Assembly (NCBI GenBank): GCA_021890755.1
Contig: JAKKUQ010000009.1
Coordinates: forward strand, 1 to 54,641
Length of the DNA stretch: 54,641 nucleotides
Reading direction: 5' to 3'
From: Thermosediminibacteraceae bacterium
GTDB taxonomy: Bacteria > Bacillota > Thermosediminibacteria > Thermosediminibacterales > Thermosediminibacteraceae
The position numbers were made by a program, and so were the translations under genes. Shown here in pieces: positions 1-8,156 of the stretch. Under the pieces are notes generated by a model. It saw only the letters and a program-made list of their open reading frames with translations, did not search any database and was not told the origin of the DNA. Positions within the stretch are counted from its first letter, which is position 1. Every line of letters begins with the position of its first letter.

Positions 1-1
1 C

Positions 2-82
2 CTGATAATTTTATTTTCCAGTTTTAGGGTATTGACATATTACCGTGAGTCTTTAAAAGAATTGCAGGCATATTTTGATTAA
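2..82 (+). CDS. Possible C-terminal tail of a gene entering from the left (partial)
   Basis: An open frame runs from the window edge to a TAA at 80-82 and encodes 26 residues ending YRESLKELQAYFD. The composition looks protein-like, but no family can be named and the start lies outside the window. It could equally be a chance open frame in AT-rich DNA. Confidence 0.22.
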   Translation: MIILFSSFRVLTYYRESLKELQAYFD

Positions 83-147
83 TCAATCTGTTTTCGCTAA
101 AATTATACCAGCTGCAACGATTTCAACAAGTATGCAGTATTTTCTTA

Positions 148-487
148 CTAAGTAAGTTTGTTTTTACTTTTTTGCTTAAACCTCTTATATGAAAGGCCTA
201 TACCAATTAGTAAAGTCGGAATGAAATTCGCAAAGAAAGCCAAGTCCAATAACCGCAATAAGGCTACCTGCAAGAAAGTCGTATTTTTTATCCATTTTAG
301 TATCTAAACGCGTACCTACATATACATAGGAGAGCATCAGCACTATTGCTAAAGGCACTCTAAGATGAATTATATATTTCCAAATTGTCTCTTGTCGAGT
401 TATAAAAATTATCACAAGAAGGATGAAACAGGCTGCTGCAATAATAAAATGTGCTATCAGTGCTTTAATATTATTTTCCACTTTCAA
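148..487 (-). pseudogene. Truncated, frameshifted paralogue of the membrane protein at 1636-2424
   Basis: The frame that begins at TTG 487 encodes about 80 residues that closely match the middle of the 262-residue membrane protein at 1636-2424. Both share KALIAHFII, RVPLA, LSYVYVG, and an identical DKKYDFLAGSLIAVIGLG run. The copy lacks the first ~105 residues. After IGLG it jumps, in a shifted frame, to the paralogue's last ~25 residues: the shifted frame reads NFIPTLLIGIGLSYKR and stops at 148-150. About 50 codons are therefore deleted and the tail is out of frame. It directly abuts the stop codon of the deaminase gene. I read it as a decayed partial duplication, although the in-frame 100-residue two-to-three-helix protein (185-487) might still be made. 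Confidence 0.7.
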
Positions 488-865
488 TCACTTCCAATCA
501 TAAGGTAAAAGTTCTCGAAGTGTTACTATTACGCCTTCCGCAACCATTACTTCGGTGTTCAGGTTCTCACTGTGAATCTGGCTTATAAATTCACGACAGC
601 GACCACATGGTGGCATAATACGCCCGTCCCATCCAACCGCAATCATTTTTAATACACGGCTTTCTCCAGCAGTTATCATAGCAGCCGCAGCAGCGTGTTC
701 CGCGCAAAAACCCATGGAAGATGCAGTATCAATACAAACGCCCGTATATACTTTTCCGCTTTCAGCAAGAAGAGCAGCACCGACCCCGCCGGCTTCAGCA
801 TATTCAGAAAGCCTGCGCGGATTTATTACTGATTTTGCTATTTTATAAAGTTCATCAAAAGTCAT
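488..865 (-). CDS. Cytidine deaminase-like (blasticidin-S deaminase type) zinc hydrolase
   Basis: This is a 125-residue protein, the size of a single-domain tetrameric cytidine deaminase. The zinc-binding and catalytic residues are visible: CAEHAAAAA (Cys ligand and catalytic Glu, with Cys where many homologues have His) and PPCGRCREF (the two other Cys ligands). Such enzymes hydrolytically deaminate cytidine/deoxycytidine or related compounds such as blasticidin S; the exact substrate cannot be read from sequence. The start ATG at 865 follows a GAAAGGAGC SD element. The gene sits between a VanZ-like gene and a paralogue fragment in an accessory-looking, AT-rich stretch, so it may be a resistance or salvage gene acquired by transfer. 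Confidence 0.85.
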   Translation of the reverse strand: MTFDELYKIAKSVINPRRLSEYAEAGGVGAALLAESGKVYTGVCIDTASSMGFCAEHAAAAAMITAGESRVLKMIAVGWDGRIMPPCGRCREFISQIHSENLNTEVMVAEGVIVTLRELLPYDWK

Positions 866-924
866 GAGTATATCATGCTCCTTTCAAACTTATAAAACAA
901 TTACCGTTAAAATGATTAAGACTG

Positions 925-1419
925 CTATAAAGAATATTTTTTTACGCATTTTATCCACCACACATGTACGACAAACCCTATCATTGCACCAAATGAATTT
1001 AAAATCAAGTCGTCTATATCAAAATTTCCTATACCAAATATCAACTGTATTAATTCAAAGATTAAACTTATAACAAAAGCAAGGCCGATAACCGTTGCAA
1101 ATTTATTAAACTTTTTTACCAAGAAAGGTATTAAAAATCCTAATGGTATAAATAATATGACATTTGCAATAATATTTATTTTCCCTATCGACGTTATTTC
1201 GCCACTTAAATAATGAAACACGGTTTTCATTGGTACAAAATTACTCCCCAATAAAATCCTTATCCGTATTAGTTCCATATTGGTTTGTTTCACAGCCGCA
1301 ATCATCATAGAGGCAGGATATTTAAATAGAATTGCCTTCACTAATAATAGCATGTACAAACAAAAAACAGACCATAGTAAAATATGTGAAAGTTTACTAT
1401 TGAAATTCCTTTTCTTCAT
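925..1419 (-). CDS. VanZ-like family membrane protein
   Basis: This 164-residue protein begins MKKRNFNSKL and has four to five hydrophobic helices. It shows the VanZ-type pattern: an N-terminal helix, a NxxLFIPLGFLIPFL-like segment and a later FELIQLIFGIGNFDIDD stretch (FxxExxQ then DxxDxxxN). VanZ proteins are small integral membrane proteins, first linked to low-level teicoplanin resistance; most relatives have no known role. I chose the ATG at 1419 because GGAGG lies just upstream of it; the longer open frame to 1506 lacks an SD. It lies upstream of, and co-directional with, the deaminase gene (59-bp gap). AT-rich like its neighbours. Confidence 0.8.
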   Translation of the reverse strand: MKKRNFNSKLSHILLWSVFCLYMLLLVKAILFKYPASMMIAAVKQTNMELIRIRILLGSNFVPMKTVFHYLSGEITSIGKINIIANVILFIPLGFLIPFLVKKFNKFATVIGLAFVISLIFELIQLIFGIGNFDIDDLILNSFGAMIGFVVHVWWIKCVKKYSL

Positions 1420-1635
1420 TTCACATCCTCCAGTGTTTTTTGCAAGATGAATTCCCCTTTCGCAAATATTTTTCCCTTTGCAAATTTGGTGATTTTTTAG
1501 TTGCAAAAGTGGGGATTTTATTTCGCAACTCTGTCCATTTTAATTATGCAATAAACACTAATTTACTCATCATATAATCAACCTTAAAATTTGTTTTTTC
1601 ATTTCAGCTCCCTTGCTTATTTAACGCATCTAATT

Positions 1636-2424
1636 TTACATGGGATTTCGCATTTTCGACCTCTTATATGATAAACCAATACCCATAAGTAGAGATGGAA
1701 TAAAGTTCGTAAATAATCCTAATAACGGCTGCATAGGTATCCCTAAAAGAAAATAAATCATGGTAAATGGCGCATAGTAAAAATTAAATGGTATCCAGGA
1801 TTCCCTCAATTCATCAGGGAAATTAACTAAAATTTTGCCGGTCGTTAAATAGGTGTATAACCATAATCCAAGTCCAATAACCGCAATAAGACTCCCTGCA
1901 AGGAAGTCGTATTTTTTATCTACTTTAGTATCTAAAAGCGTGCCCACATATACATAAGAGAGTATCAGCATTACTGCTAAAGGTACTCTAATTGCTATAT
2001 GAGATATATATTTGCCAAGTAAAGGTGCAGTTGCAACAAAAATCATTAAAAGGATGGCGCACACACCTACTATAATAAAATGTGCTATTAGTGCTTTAAC
2101 GTTATTTTTCACTTTCCAGCCAAGTAAAGCGTAACCCGCAAAGCAGCCAGCGATGGAAATGACAGTGTAAAAAACAATATAAATTGATGCGGTGCTATTG
2201 TAAAAGATAAATACGGTTGGAACGAATAATATCGCTACGATTATCGGGAAGTACCAGGTAAAATTATTTTTAATTGTAAAAGCCAATGATGTTAGGAAGC
2301 AAATTGCTGGTGTCACGAATAGTAACGAACCCATAAAAAATCCTGTATCGCTTCCTAATAGCGGTAATCCATAAAATGCAAGAATTAATACAAGCAAATA
2401 TGGAAACATCTTCATTTTATCCAT
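1636..2424 (-). CDS. Uncharacterised polytopic membrane protein (262 aa)
   Basis: I do not recognise the family. The protein has about seven hydrophobic segments spread over its length, a short Lys-rich C-terminus (SYKRSKMRNPM) and no obvious catalytic motif or signal cleavage site. Its start codon immediately follows the LysE-like gene's stop, so the two are almost certainly co-translated. A damaged partial copy lies at 148-487 on the same strand, separated by the VanZ-like and deaminase genes, which points to local duplication followed by decay. Roles in transport or membrane stress are possible but not supported by any visible motif. Confidence 0.7.
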   Translation of the reverse strand: MDKMKMFPYLLVLILAFYGLPLLGSDTGFFMGSLLFVTPAICFLTSLAFTIKNNFTWYFPIIVAILFVPTVFIFYNSTASIYIVFYTVISIAGCFAGYALLGWKVKNNVKALIAHFIIVGVCAILLMIFVATAPLLGKYISHIAIRVPLAVMLILSYVYVGTLLDTKVDKKYDFLAGSLIAVIGLGLWLYTYLTTGKILVNFPDELRESWIPFNFYYAPFTMIYFLLGIPMQPLLGLFTNFIPSLLMGIGLSYKRSKMRNPM

Positions 2425-3072
2425 TTACAAAACCTCCAGCATCTTTAATCCGCTGCATATAAAATAGATTGAAAACACTGTAATAAATATTCCTAATAGC
2501 AAAATAATCCAGCGATAAACAGTATCACTAATTAATTTTTGACCCCTGGAAAATGCTGTAGAAACTGCAGAATACCATACAAAATCCGATAAAATATGTC
2601 CTGCAAAAAAGAACAAAACACCGGTTAACCCTAAAGCATAAGACTGGCGTACTGATTCCATACCTGCTGACGCCCACCAGAGAATGAAGTAAGGATTAGT
2701 AGCACTTACAAGCGCTCCAGCCAATACAAGATTCCTGATTCCTGCACTATTTTCTGCTTTTTGATTCTCCAAAGAAAGTGACTTGGTAATACTGGATTTT
2801 ATCATTCCATATCCCATCCATGCAAGAAAAGCACCGCCAAATAACCCGATAAAACCTGCAACTTTCGAATTAGAAAAAAAGTCTTTAAGTCCGAATGCCA
2901 TAACGATAATTAATATTAGTTCAAGGATTCCATGTCCTAATACTGCTAAAGGACCTGCTATCCAACCTTTTTTAAGGCTTCCGTCAATCGTGACCCCTAG
3001 CAAAGGCCCGGGCATCATTGCTCCTGAAAAACCTATTAAAAAAGCACTAACAAAAATACCCCACAAAACCAT
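2425..3072 (-). CDS. LysE/RhtB family translocator
   Basis: A 215-residue protein with about six transmembrane helices and the LysE-family N-terminus: a first helix followed by SGAMMPGPLLGVTI (the PGP turn typical of LysE/RhtB exporters) and a GHGILELILII second helix. The family exports amino acids (lysine, threonine, homoserine), cadmium or other small solutes; the substrate is not deducible here. The stop codon abuts the ATG of the next membrane protein gene (2424), implying an operon. Length and topology are normal for the family. Confidence 0.85.
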   Translation of the reverse strand: MVLWGIFVSAFLIGFSGAMMPGPLLGVTIDGSLKKGWIAGPLAVLGHGILELILIIVMAFGLKDFFSNSKVAGFIGLFGGAFLAWMGYGMIKSSITKSLSLENQKAENSAGIRNLVLAGALVSATNPYFILWWASAGMESVRQSYALGLTGVLFFFAGHILSDFVWYSAVSTAFSRGQKLISDTVYRWIILLLGIFITVFSIYFICSGLKMLEVL

Positions 3073-3188
3073 AGTAATCTCACTCTTTCTCGCGCTTTTA
3101 AAAATTACTGAATAGCGATCAACGCTGCCCGCAAATATAAGAGGAAAAAATGTGACCTCTCTTTAATAAGAAAATCGTGTAATATGTT

Positions 3189-3650
3189 CTACCAATTTAT
3201 TTGCTCTAAAATGATTCTTCTTTTGTAGAAACCATATTTTTTATAAAATTCTAATACATTTTCATTGCCTTCTGCTACCATAATTATCTTTGTTTTTACA
3301 TGGTTGCTGTTCAACCACTCTAATGCCCTCTTCATCAATCTATCTCCTAATCCATAATTGCGATATTTTTCCTCAACAAAAATAGAATCAATTTCTCCGA
3401 TTAAATCCATGTTTGAACTTATACAGTAACCAATATATATGTCTTTCTCTTTATCCTTTATTAAACTATATTAACCTTTAAATTTTTGTCGTTAAAAAAC
3501 TTCTTTTTTCTATCTTCAAATTTTAAATTTCTATACTTAATCAGAAAAATATTTTGCGTTTACTTCATGATGTTTATTTAACTTTTCCCATAATGGTTGC
3601 ACTAAGTCAAGTAATTCTCTGCCTCCATTTATAAATTCAAGATTGTTCAT
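3189..3650 (-). pseudogene. GNAT family N-acetyltransferase, broken by two frameshifts
   Basis: Three fragments on this strand join into one ~150-residue GNAT protein. The first begins at ATG 3650 after GGAGG and ends at a TAA at 3537-3539 (MNNLEFINGGRELL...). The second continues in another frame (YRNLKFEDRKKKFF...NIV) to a stop near 3465. The third is the frame from ~3470 to 3189, with the acetyl-CoA loop region KYRNYGLGDRLMKRALEWL and the C-terminal EFYKKYGF motif typical of GNATs. Read separately, only the last 73 residues look like a gene, and that part lacks the N-terminal half of the fold. Two independent frameshifts argue for real decay rather than one sequencing error. The original substrate is unknown. 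Confidence 0.8.
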
Positions 3651-3745
3651 ATATAATCCTCCTTAAAATACTGCTTTATCCTTATCCCATTCATCCTTTT
3701 CCCTTGCTTTTTCCTCTTAGAATCACTTTTTTCTCATGAATGAGT

Positions 3746-4174
3746 TTACTTAAACACTTTCGTTAACAGAATGTTTCGTATATCATCGTGAAGCGTTTCA
3801 TATTTTGGATCATTAAGATCTTCTTTGGTAACCCAAGCATATTCGGAATGTTCATCATTCAGTTTTAGCGAAGAAATGTCATCGTTTTTAGGTTTTACAA
3901 GATATGTAAACACAACTCGGTATATATCTTCGTCTCCACTTTTACTTTTTAAATTCCTAACTGATAGCTCTTCCAACAATTCCACATCTAAATTGATTTC
4001 CTCTTTTGCTTCTCGGTACATACCCTGAATGGGAATTTCATCGTATTTTACTTTTCCAGCGGGAACATTCCAAACATTCGGAGCGACCTTGCAATGCGGT
4101 GCACGCTTAGTTAAAAGAACCTTACCCTCATGTAACAATATAATTTCAACAGCAATTCGATAATTAGGATACAT
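3746..4174 (-). CDS. Nudix hydrolase
   Basis: A 142-residue single-domain Nudix protein. The Nudix box is intact: G at the start of GKVKYDE, then IPIQGMY-REAKEEI, which fits GX5EX7REUXEEXGU apart from the position after EEI. The N-terminus (VEIILLHEGKVLLTKR) is the usual first strands. These enzymes hydrolyse nucleoside diphosphates linked to another moiety; the substrate cannot be assigned. The start ATG at 4174 has GGGAGG upstream. It stands alone between the broken GNAT gene and the glmS terminator region, and may belong to the accessory segment. Confidence 0.88.
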   Translation of the reverse strand: MYPNYRIAVEIILLHEGKVLLTKRAPHCKVAPNVWNVPAGKVKYDEIPIQGMYREAKEEINLDVELLEELSVRNLKSKSGDEDIYRVVFTYLVKPKNDDISSLKLNDEHSEYAWVTKEDLNDPKYETLHDDIRNILLTKVFK

Positions 4175-4378
4175 GAGAACTCCTCCCGCTTCAGTAGTTG
4201 ACCCTACAATTATATCGGAAAATACATAATAATTCTTTATATCTTTACAAAATTCCTTCCTAATTCCAGCTTTTCACAATCCAGCTCTTTTCTCTTTTTC
4301 CCTTGCCCCAAGCTATGTTGATTTTAGAATCCTTTCCATTTCTTTTCCCTCAAACCCGCAAAAATCTACCTTATGGTT

Positions 4379-4460
4379 AAGGATAAAAGGAAAAAAAGGG
4401 ATAAGTGGCTTAATTCTTTATGGCCTCACCACTTGTCCCTTTTTATTCTGTAAGGATTTT
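4379..4460 (-). repeat. Terminator-like repeat, copy A
   Basis: An ~82-bp element closely similar to the one at 4538-4619. It carries an inverted repeat, GGGATAAGTGG facing CCACTTGTCCC, followed on the minus strand by a run of U (TTTTTTTCC). Both copies also share flanks (AAGGATAAAA and TTATTCTGTAAGGA). It looks like a duplicated rho-independent terminator downstream of glmS. The rest of the 4175-4629 gap holds no supportable gene. Confidence 0.7.
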
Positions 4461-4537
4461 TTGTATAGATTTTTATGGTTTTGTGCCAACCGAAGTGACT
4501 GTTCATAAACCAAGAGAGTTTCTATCTAAATAAAATC

Positions 4538-4619
4538 AAGGATAAAAGAAAAAAGGGATAAGTGGCATAATCTTTCTTTTAATTCCTTACCACTTATCCC
4601 TTCTTATTCTGTAAGGACT
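4538..4619 (-). terminator. glmS: glmS terminator / repeat copy B
   Basis: Begins about 10 nt after the glmS stop on the minus strand. The stem GGGATAAGTGG / CCACTTATCCC is followed by TTTTTTCTTTTA, a good rho-independent terminator. It is the second copy of the repeat at 4379-4460, so transcription leaving glmS meets two similar hairpins in tandem. Confidence 0.75.
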
Positions 4620-4629
4620 TAATTCTATC

Positions 4630-6459
4630 CTACTCTACTGTCACGCTTTTTGCCAGGTTCCTTGGTTTATCCACATCGCAACCTCTTGCCACTGCAGCGT
4701 AATAAGCAAAGAGCTGCAGTGGCACAACTGCCAGCACCGGTGTCAGCATTTGGTGAGTCCTGGGGATATATATTACGTGGTCTACAGATTTTGCGATCTC
4801 TTTGTTATCCTCGTTAGCCAGGGCAACTACCGATGCACCTCTTGCCTTTACTTCTTTTATATTGCTCAGAGTCTTTTCATATATGTGATCCTGGGTAACC
4901 AGAGATATAACCGGTACCCCTTCGGTTATCAGGGCCAATGTTCCATGCTTTAACTCGCCGGCAGCATAGGCTTCGGCGTGGATGTAGGAGATCTCCTTGA
5001 GTTTCAAAGCCCCTTCCAGGGCGACCGCATAGTCCAGACCTCGGCCGATATAGAAGATGTGTTCCCTGTCGGCATATCTTTCGGCCATCTTTTTGATCTC
5101 GCCTTCAGCATCCAGGATGACTTTCGCCTGCTCGGGCAATTTTTTCATGGCCAGCGCGATTTCCTTAAATTCCTCCAAAGAAATGGTGCCGAGGAGTTTT
5201 GCAAAGTGGAGGGCGATAAGGTTCAGGGCCACGAGCTGGGTGCTGTAGGCCTTGGTGGAAGCTACGGCTATTTCGGGACCGGCCCAGGTGTAAAGCACAT
5301 CGTCGGCCTCCCGGGAAACGGAGCTGCCCACAACGTTGGTTATTGCCAGCACCCTCGCGCCCAGTTTTTTGGACTCGCGCAGGGCGGCCAGTGTGTCGGC
5401 GGTTTCACCGGACTGGCTGATAATAATCACCAGCGTGTCTTTGCCGACCATGGGTTCCCTGTAGCGGAATTCCGATGCCAGGTCTACCTCCACCGGTATG
5501 CGGGCGAGTTTTTCTATAACGTATTTGCCCACAACTCCTGCGTGGTAAGCGGTGCCACAAGCCACTATAAATATCTTCCTTAAGCCCTCTAATTCTTCTT
5601 TCGTTATCTTTATATCGTCAAGTCTAACTTCACCTTTTTCGGGATAAAGCCTGCCGGTCATGGTATCCTGAAGGGCCTTCGGCTGTTCGTGGATTTCCTT
5701 TAGCATGAAGTGCGGGTAACCGCCCTTTTCTGCCGCAACAGCATCCCATTTTACCTGGAATACTTCCTTAGATACCGGGTTTCCTTGAAAATCCGTTATT
5801 TCAACGCTGTCCTTGGTGATTCTGGCCATCTCACCGTCCGCAAGGATGTAAACGCTACGGGTATACTGGAGTATTGCCGGTATATCCGATGCTATGAAGT
5901 TTTCTCCGTTACCGAGGCCCACGATGAGAGGGCTGGACTTCCTCACAGCCACCAGGGTCCCAGGCTCCTTGCTGGAAATCACCCCGAGGGCGAAAGAGCC
6001 TTCGAGCTTATTTACCGCCATCCTCACCGCCCGGAACAGGTCTCCATCGTAGAAGTGTTCTATTAGATGGGGCACGACTTCCGTATCGGTTTCGGATATG
6101 AATTTATGACCCTGGGTTTCGAGCCATTCTTTGAGCTCCTGGAAGTTCTCGATGATGCCGTTGTGCACCACAATGAAATCTCCGGCGCAGTCACCGTGAG
6201 GATGAGCGTTAACGTCAGACGGCCTGCCATGGGTAGCCCAACGGGTATGTCCTATCCCTAAGCTTCCTTCCGGGTAAGCTCCTCCTATCTTGTCTTCTAG
6301 AACCTTTATCTTGCCCTCGCTTTTTATCACTTTTATGCTTTGAGAGTTGTATACAGCTATGCCCGCCGAATCGTATCCCCTGTACTCCAGCCTTTTAAGT
6401 CCATCTATCAGAATAGGAGCGGCTTCCCTGTCTCCTACGTATCCGACTATTCCGCACAT
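4630..6459 (-). CDS. glmS: Glutamine--fructose-6-phosphate aminotransferase (isomerizing)
   Basis: This 609-residue enzyme makes glucosamine-6-phosphate from fructose-6-phosphate and glutamine, the first step to UDP-GlcNAc and peptidoglycan. The N-terminal glutaminase begins MCGIVGYVGD, so Cys2 is the processed catalytic nucleophile; RWATHG and HNGIIEN follow. Two SIS (sugar isomerase) domains follow, with SQSGETADTLAAL and a C-terminal DKPRNLAKSVTVE, the usual end of the family. I chose the ATG at 6459 because mature enzymes begin with the Cys after Met; the longer open frame runs back through the ribozyme. A glmS ribozyme precedes it, so product feedback on its mRNA is expected. It ends the cdaA-cdaR-glmM-glmS block. 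Confidence 0.98.
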   Translation of the reverse strand: MCGIVGYVGDREAAPILIDGLKRLEYRGYDSAGIAVYNSQSIKVIKSEGKIKVLEDKIGGAYPEGSLGIGHTRWATHGRPSDVNAHPHGDCAGDFIVVHNGIIENFQELKEWLETQGHKFISETDTEVVPHLIEHFYDGDLFRAVRMAVNKLEGSFALGVISSKEPGTLVAVRKSSPLIVGLGNGENFIASDIPAILQYTRSVYILADGEMARITKDSVEITDFQGNPVSKEVFQVKWDAVAAEKGGYPHFMLKEIHEQPKALQDTMTGRLYPEKGEVRLDDIKITKEELEGLRKIFIVACGTAYHAGVVGKYVIEKLARIPVEVDLASEFRYREPMVGKDTLVIIISQSGETADTLAALRESKKLGARVLAITNVVGSSVSREADDVLYTWAGPEIAVASTKAYSTQLVALNLIALHFAKLLGTISLEEFKEIALAMKKLPEQAKVILDAEGEIKKMAERYADREHIFYIGRGLDYAVALEGALKLKEISYIHAEAYAAGELKHGTLALITEGVPVISLVTQDHIYEKTLSNIKEVKARGASVVALANEDNKEIAKSVDHVIYIPRTHQMLTPVLAVVPLQLFAYYAAVARGCDVDKPRNLAKSVTVE

Positions 6460-6499
6460 AAGCTCTTCCTGCCTTTCTCTTTTTGTATTTTCAAGGTTC

Positions 6500-6660
6500 G
6501 AACAATAACGGCTTCTGCTGAGGACCCCTTTGTCCCGGCGATCGCTCGCCGGTTTTGTAGGCCTCTTACGGTGGCAGTTCACCGTGGGGCATCCGCCGAA
6601 ACCTCGATAAACCCCATCCTCGTCAGCTCCCGAAGAAATCCTCCGAGAGCTCAGGCGCTT
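6500..6660 (-). ncRNA. glmS: glmS self-cleaving ribozyme/riboswitch
   Basis: The minus strand upstream of glmS carries the conserved glmS-ribozyme core: AGCGCC at the cleavage site (scissile bond between 6659 and 6658), then GACGAGGATGGGG...TTATCGA, TTCGGCGGATGCCCCACGGT, CCGTAAGAGGCC, and the closing ACAAAGG segment near 6530. These elements occur in canonical order and spacing. In known cases glucosamine-6-phosphate acts as the cofactor for self-cleavage and lowers glmS expression. The 3' end is set approximately, where pairing with the ...AGCAGAAGCCGTTATTG segment finishes. Confidence 0.95.
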
Positions 6661-6786
6661 TTCCTTAAGTTTTAAAACTCATGGATTCTCTTGTGCTATT
6701 TTTTCGCTGCCTCACACCCCTTTCGGTTTTTTTTACCGTGTCGAGCGGCTATATTCGACCCAATCACCTCCTTTAAAAGTTAAGCC

Positions 6787-8124
6787 CTAAGAGAGTTCCT
6801 TTCTTATTACTTCGGCCAGCCGGTGGGCCAGCTCATTTATAACTTTTTCGTCTTCTCCCTCCACCATGACCCTTATTAGAGGTTCGGTACCGGAGGGTCG
6901 AACTACCACCCGGCCGTTTTCACCCAGCAGTGCCTCAGCTTCTTCGACTGCTTCCTTGATCTTCTTGCTTTTGCTATACCCGGCTTTGTCTTTCACTTTT
7001 ACGTTTACCAGGGTCTGGGGATAATCCTTCATAATGCTCCTCAGCTCGGACAGGGGCTTTGCTTCTTGTACCATTATCGAAAGTAGCTTTACGGCAGTAA
7101 GAATTCCATCCCCGGTAGTGTTGTGGTCGAGGAAGATTATATGGCCCGACTGTTCACCGCCTAAGTTATAGCCTCCTTTTAACATTTCTTCCAGCACATA
7201 ACGGTCGCCCACTTTAGTCCTCACCGTCTTTATGCCGGCCTTTTTGAGGGCAACCTCAAAGCCCATGTTGCTCATTACAGTGGCGACAACGGTGCCTTTT
7301 TTGAGCAGCCCTTTGCGATTCATGTATTCGGCGCATACGGCCATGATGTAGTCGCCATTGACCACCTGGCCCTTTTCGTCCACAGCGATGAGCCTGTCGG
7401 CGTCGCCGTCAAAAGAAAGGCCTACGTCGGCTTCAACTTCTCTCACAAACTGCGATATGACTTCGGGATGAGTGGAACCGCAATTAACGTTGATGTTGCA
7501 TCCGTCAGGACGGTCATTTATTACGAAAACTTCTGCCCCTAGCTCCCTGAATACCAGTGGAGCTATCCTATACGCTGCACCGTTGGCGCAGTCTATAGCT
7601 ATCTTCATACCCGTAAAATCACGGTCGACGATGGATTTTATAAATTCTGCATAGGGGCGAATACCGTCCTCTGTAAAGACTTTCCCCACCTCTGGGCCTA
7701 TCGGGCTTTTTATTCGATCGGAATCTCTTATCAGAGCTTCGATTTGGTCTTCCATAGCATCGGGCAGTTTAAATCCTTCGCTATTGAAAAACTTTATCCC
7801 ATTGTATTCCACGGGGTTATGAGATGCCGAAATTACTACTCCCGCATCGGCTCCAAAATGGCGGGTTAAAAAGGCTACTGCGGGAGTCGGTACTATCCCC
7901 ACCCTAATCACGTTAGCTCCTACAGAACAAATGCCAGCAATTAATGCCGCTTCTAGCATATCACCAGATATGCGGGTGTCTTTGCCAACCACCACTGTGG
8001 GTTTATCATGGGTTTCAGAAAGCACATAAGCTCCTGCTCTTCCAAGCTGATAAGCAAGTAACGGAGTAAGTTCTTTATTTGCTATTCCCCTTACTCCGTC
8101 TGTTCCAAAAAGCCTTTCCGACAT
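6787..8124 (-). CDS. glmM: Phosphoglucosamine mutase
   Basis: A 445-residue protein that interconverts glucosamine-6-phosphate and glucosamine-1-phosphate on the way to UDP-GlcNAc. It begins LFGTDGVRG, has the phosphoserine loop ISASHNPVEYNG, the metal-binding DGDADR and the C-terminal phosphate-binding RPSGTEPLIRVMVE, all intact. It follows cdaR by 32 bp and precedes glmS by a ~330-bp leader with the ribozyme, the same order as in Bacillus subtilis (cdaA-cdaR-glmM-glmS). In that organism GlmM also binds and restrains CdaA, so the linkage probably couples cell-wall precursor supply to c-di-AMP. Confidence 0.98.
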   Translation of the reverse strand: MSERLFGTDGVRGIANKELTPLLAYQLGRAGAYVLSETHDKPTVVVGKDTRISGDMLEAALIAGICSVGANVIRVGIVPTPAVAFLTRHFGADAGVVISASHNPVEYNGIKFFNSEGFKLPDAMEDQIEALIRDSDRIKSPIGPEVGKVFTEDGIRPYAEFIKSIVDRDFTGMKIAIDCANGAAYRIAPLVFRELGAEVFVINDRPDGCNINVNCGSTHPEVISQFVREVEADVGLSFDGDADRLIAVDEKGQVVNGDYIMAVCAEYMNRKGLLKKGTVVATVMSNMGFEVALKKAGIKTVRTKVGDRYVLEEMLKGGYNLGGEQSGHIIFLDHNTTGDGILTAVKLLSIMVQEAKPLSELRSIMKDYPQTLVNVKVKDKAGYSKSKKIKEAVEEAEALLGENGRVVVRPSGTEPLIRVMVEGEDEKVINELAHRLAEVIRKELS

Positions 8125-8156
8125 GCGATTTCTCCTTTCTTAAAGCAGATTTAGCT

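Noticed and set aside
1420-1635. Repeated TTTGCAAA-like words between the VanZ-like and membrane protein genes
   Set aside because: Short, irregular and AT-rich; no consistent unit or palindrome spacing, so no repeat or CRISPR call.
4978-5583. Long plus-strand open frame (201 codons) within glmS
   Set aside because: It lies opposite a fully conserved glmS; no SD or protein family features.
6460-6582. N-terminal extension of glmS
   Set aside because: It runs through the ribozyme core and would bury the catalytic Cys2, which must be next to the initiator Met.
6709-6780. Short minus-strand frame after AAAGGAGGTG in the glmS leader
   Set aside because: The only in-frame starts (GTG/ATT) overlap the SD itself; no spacing allows initiation and there is no protein signal.
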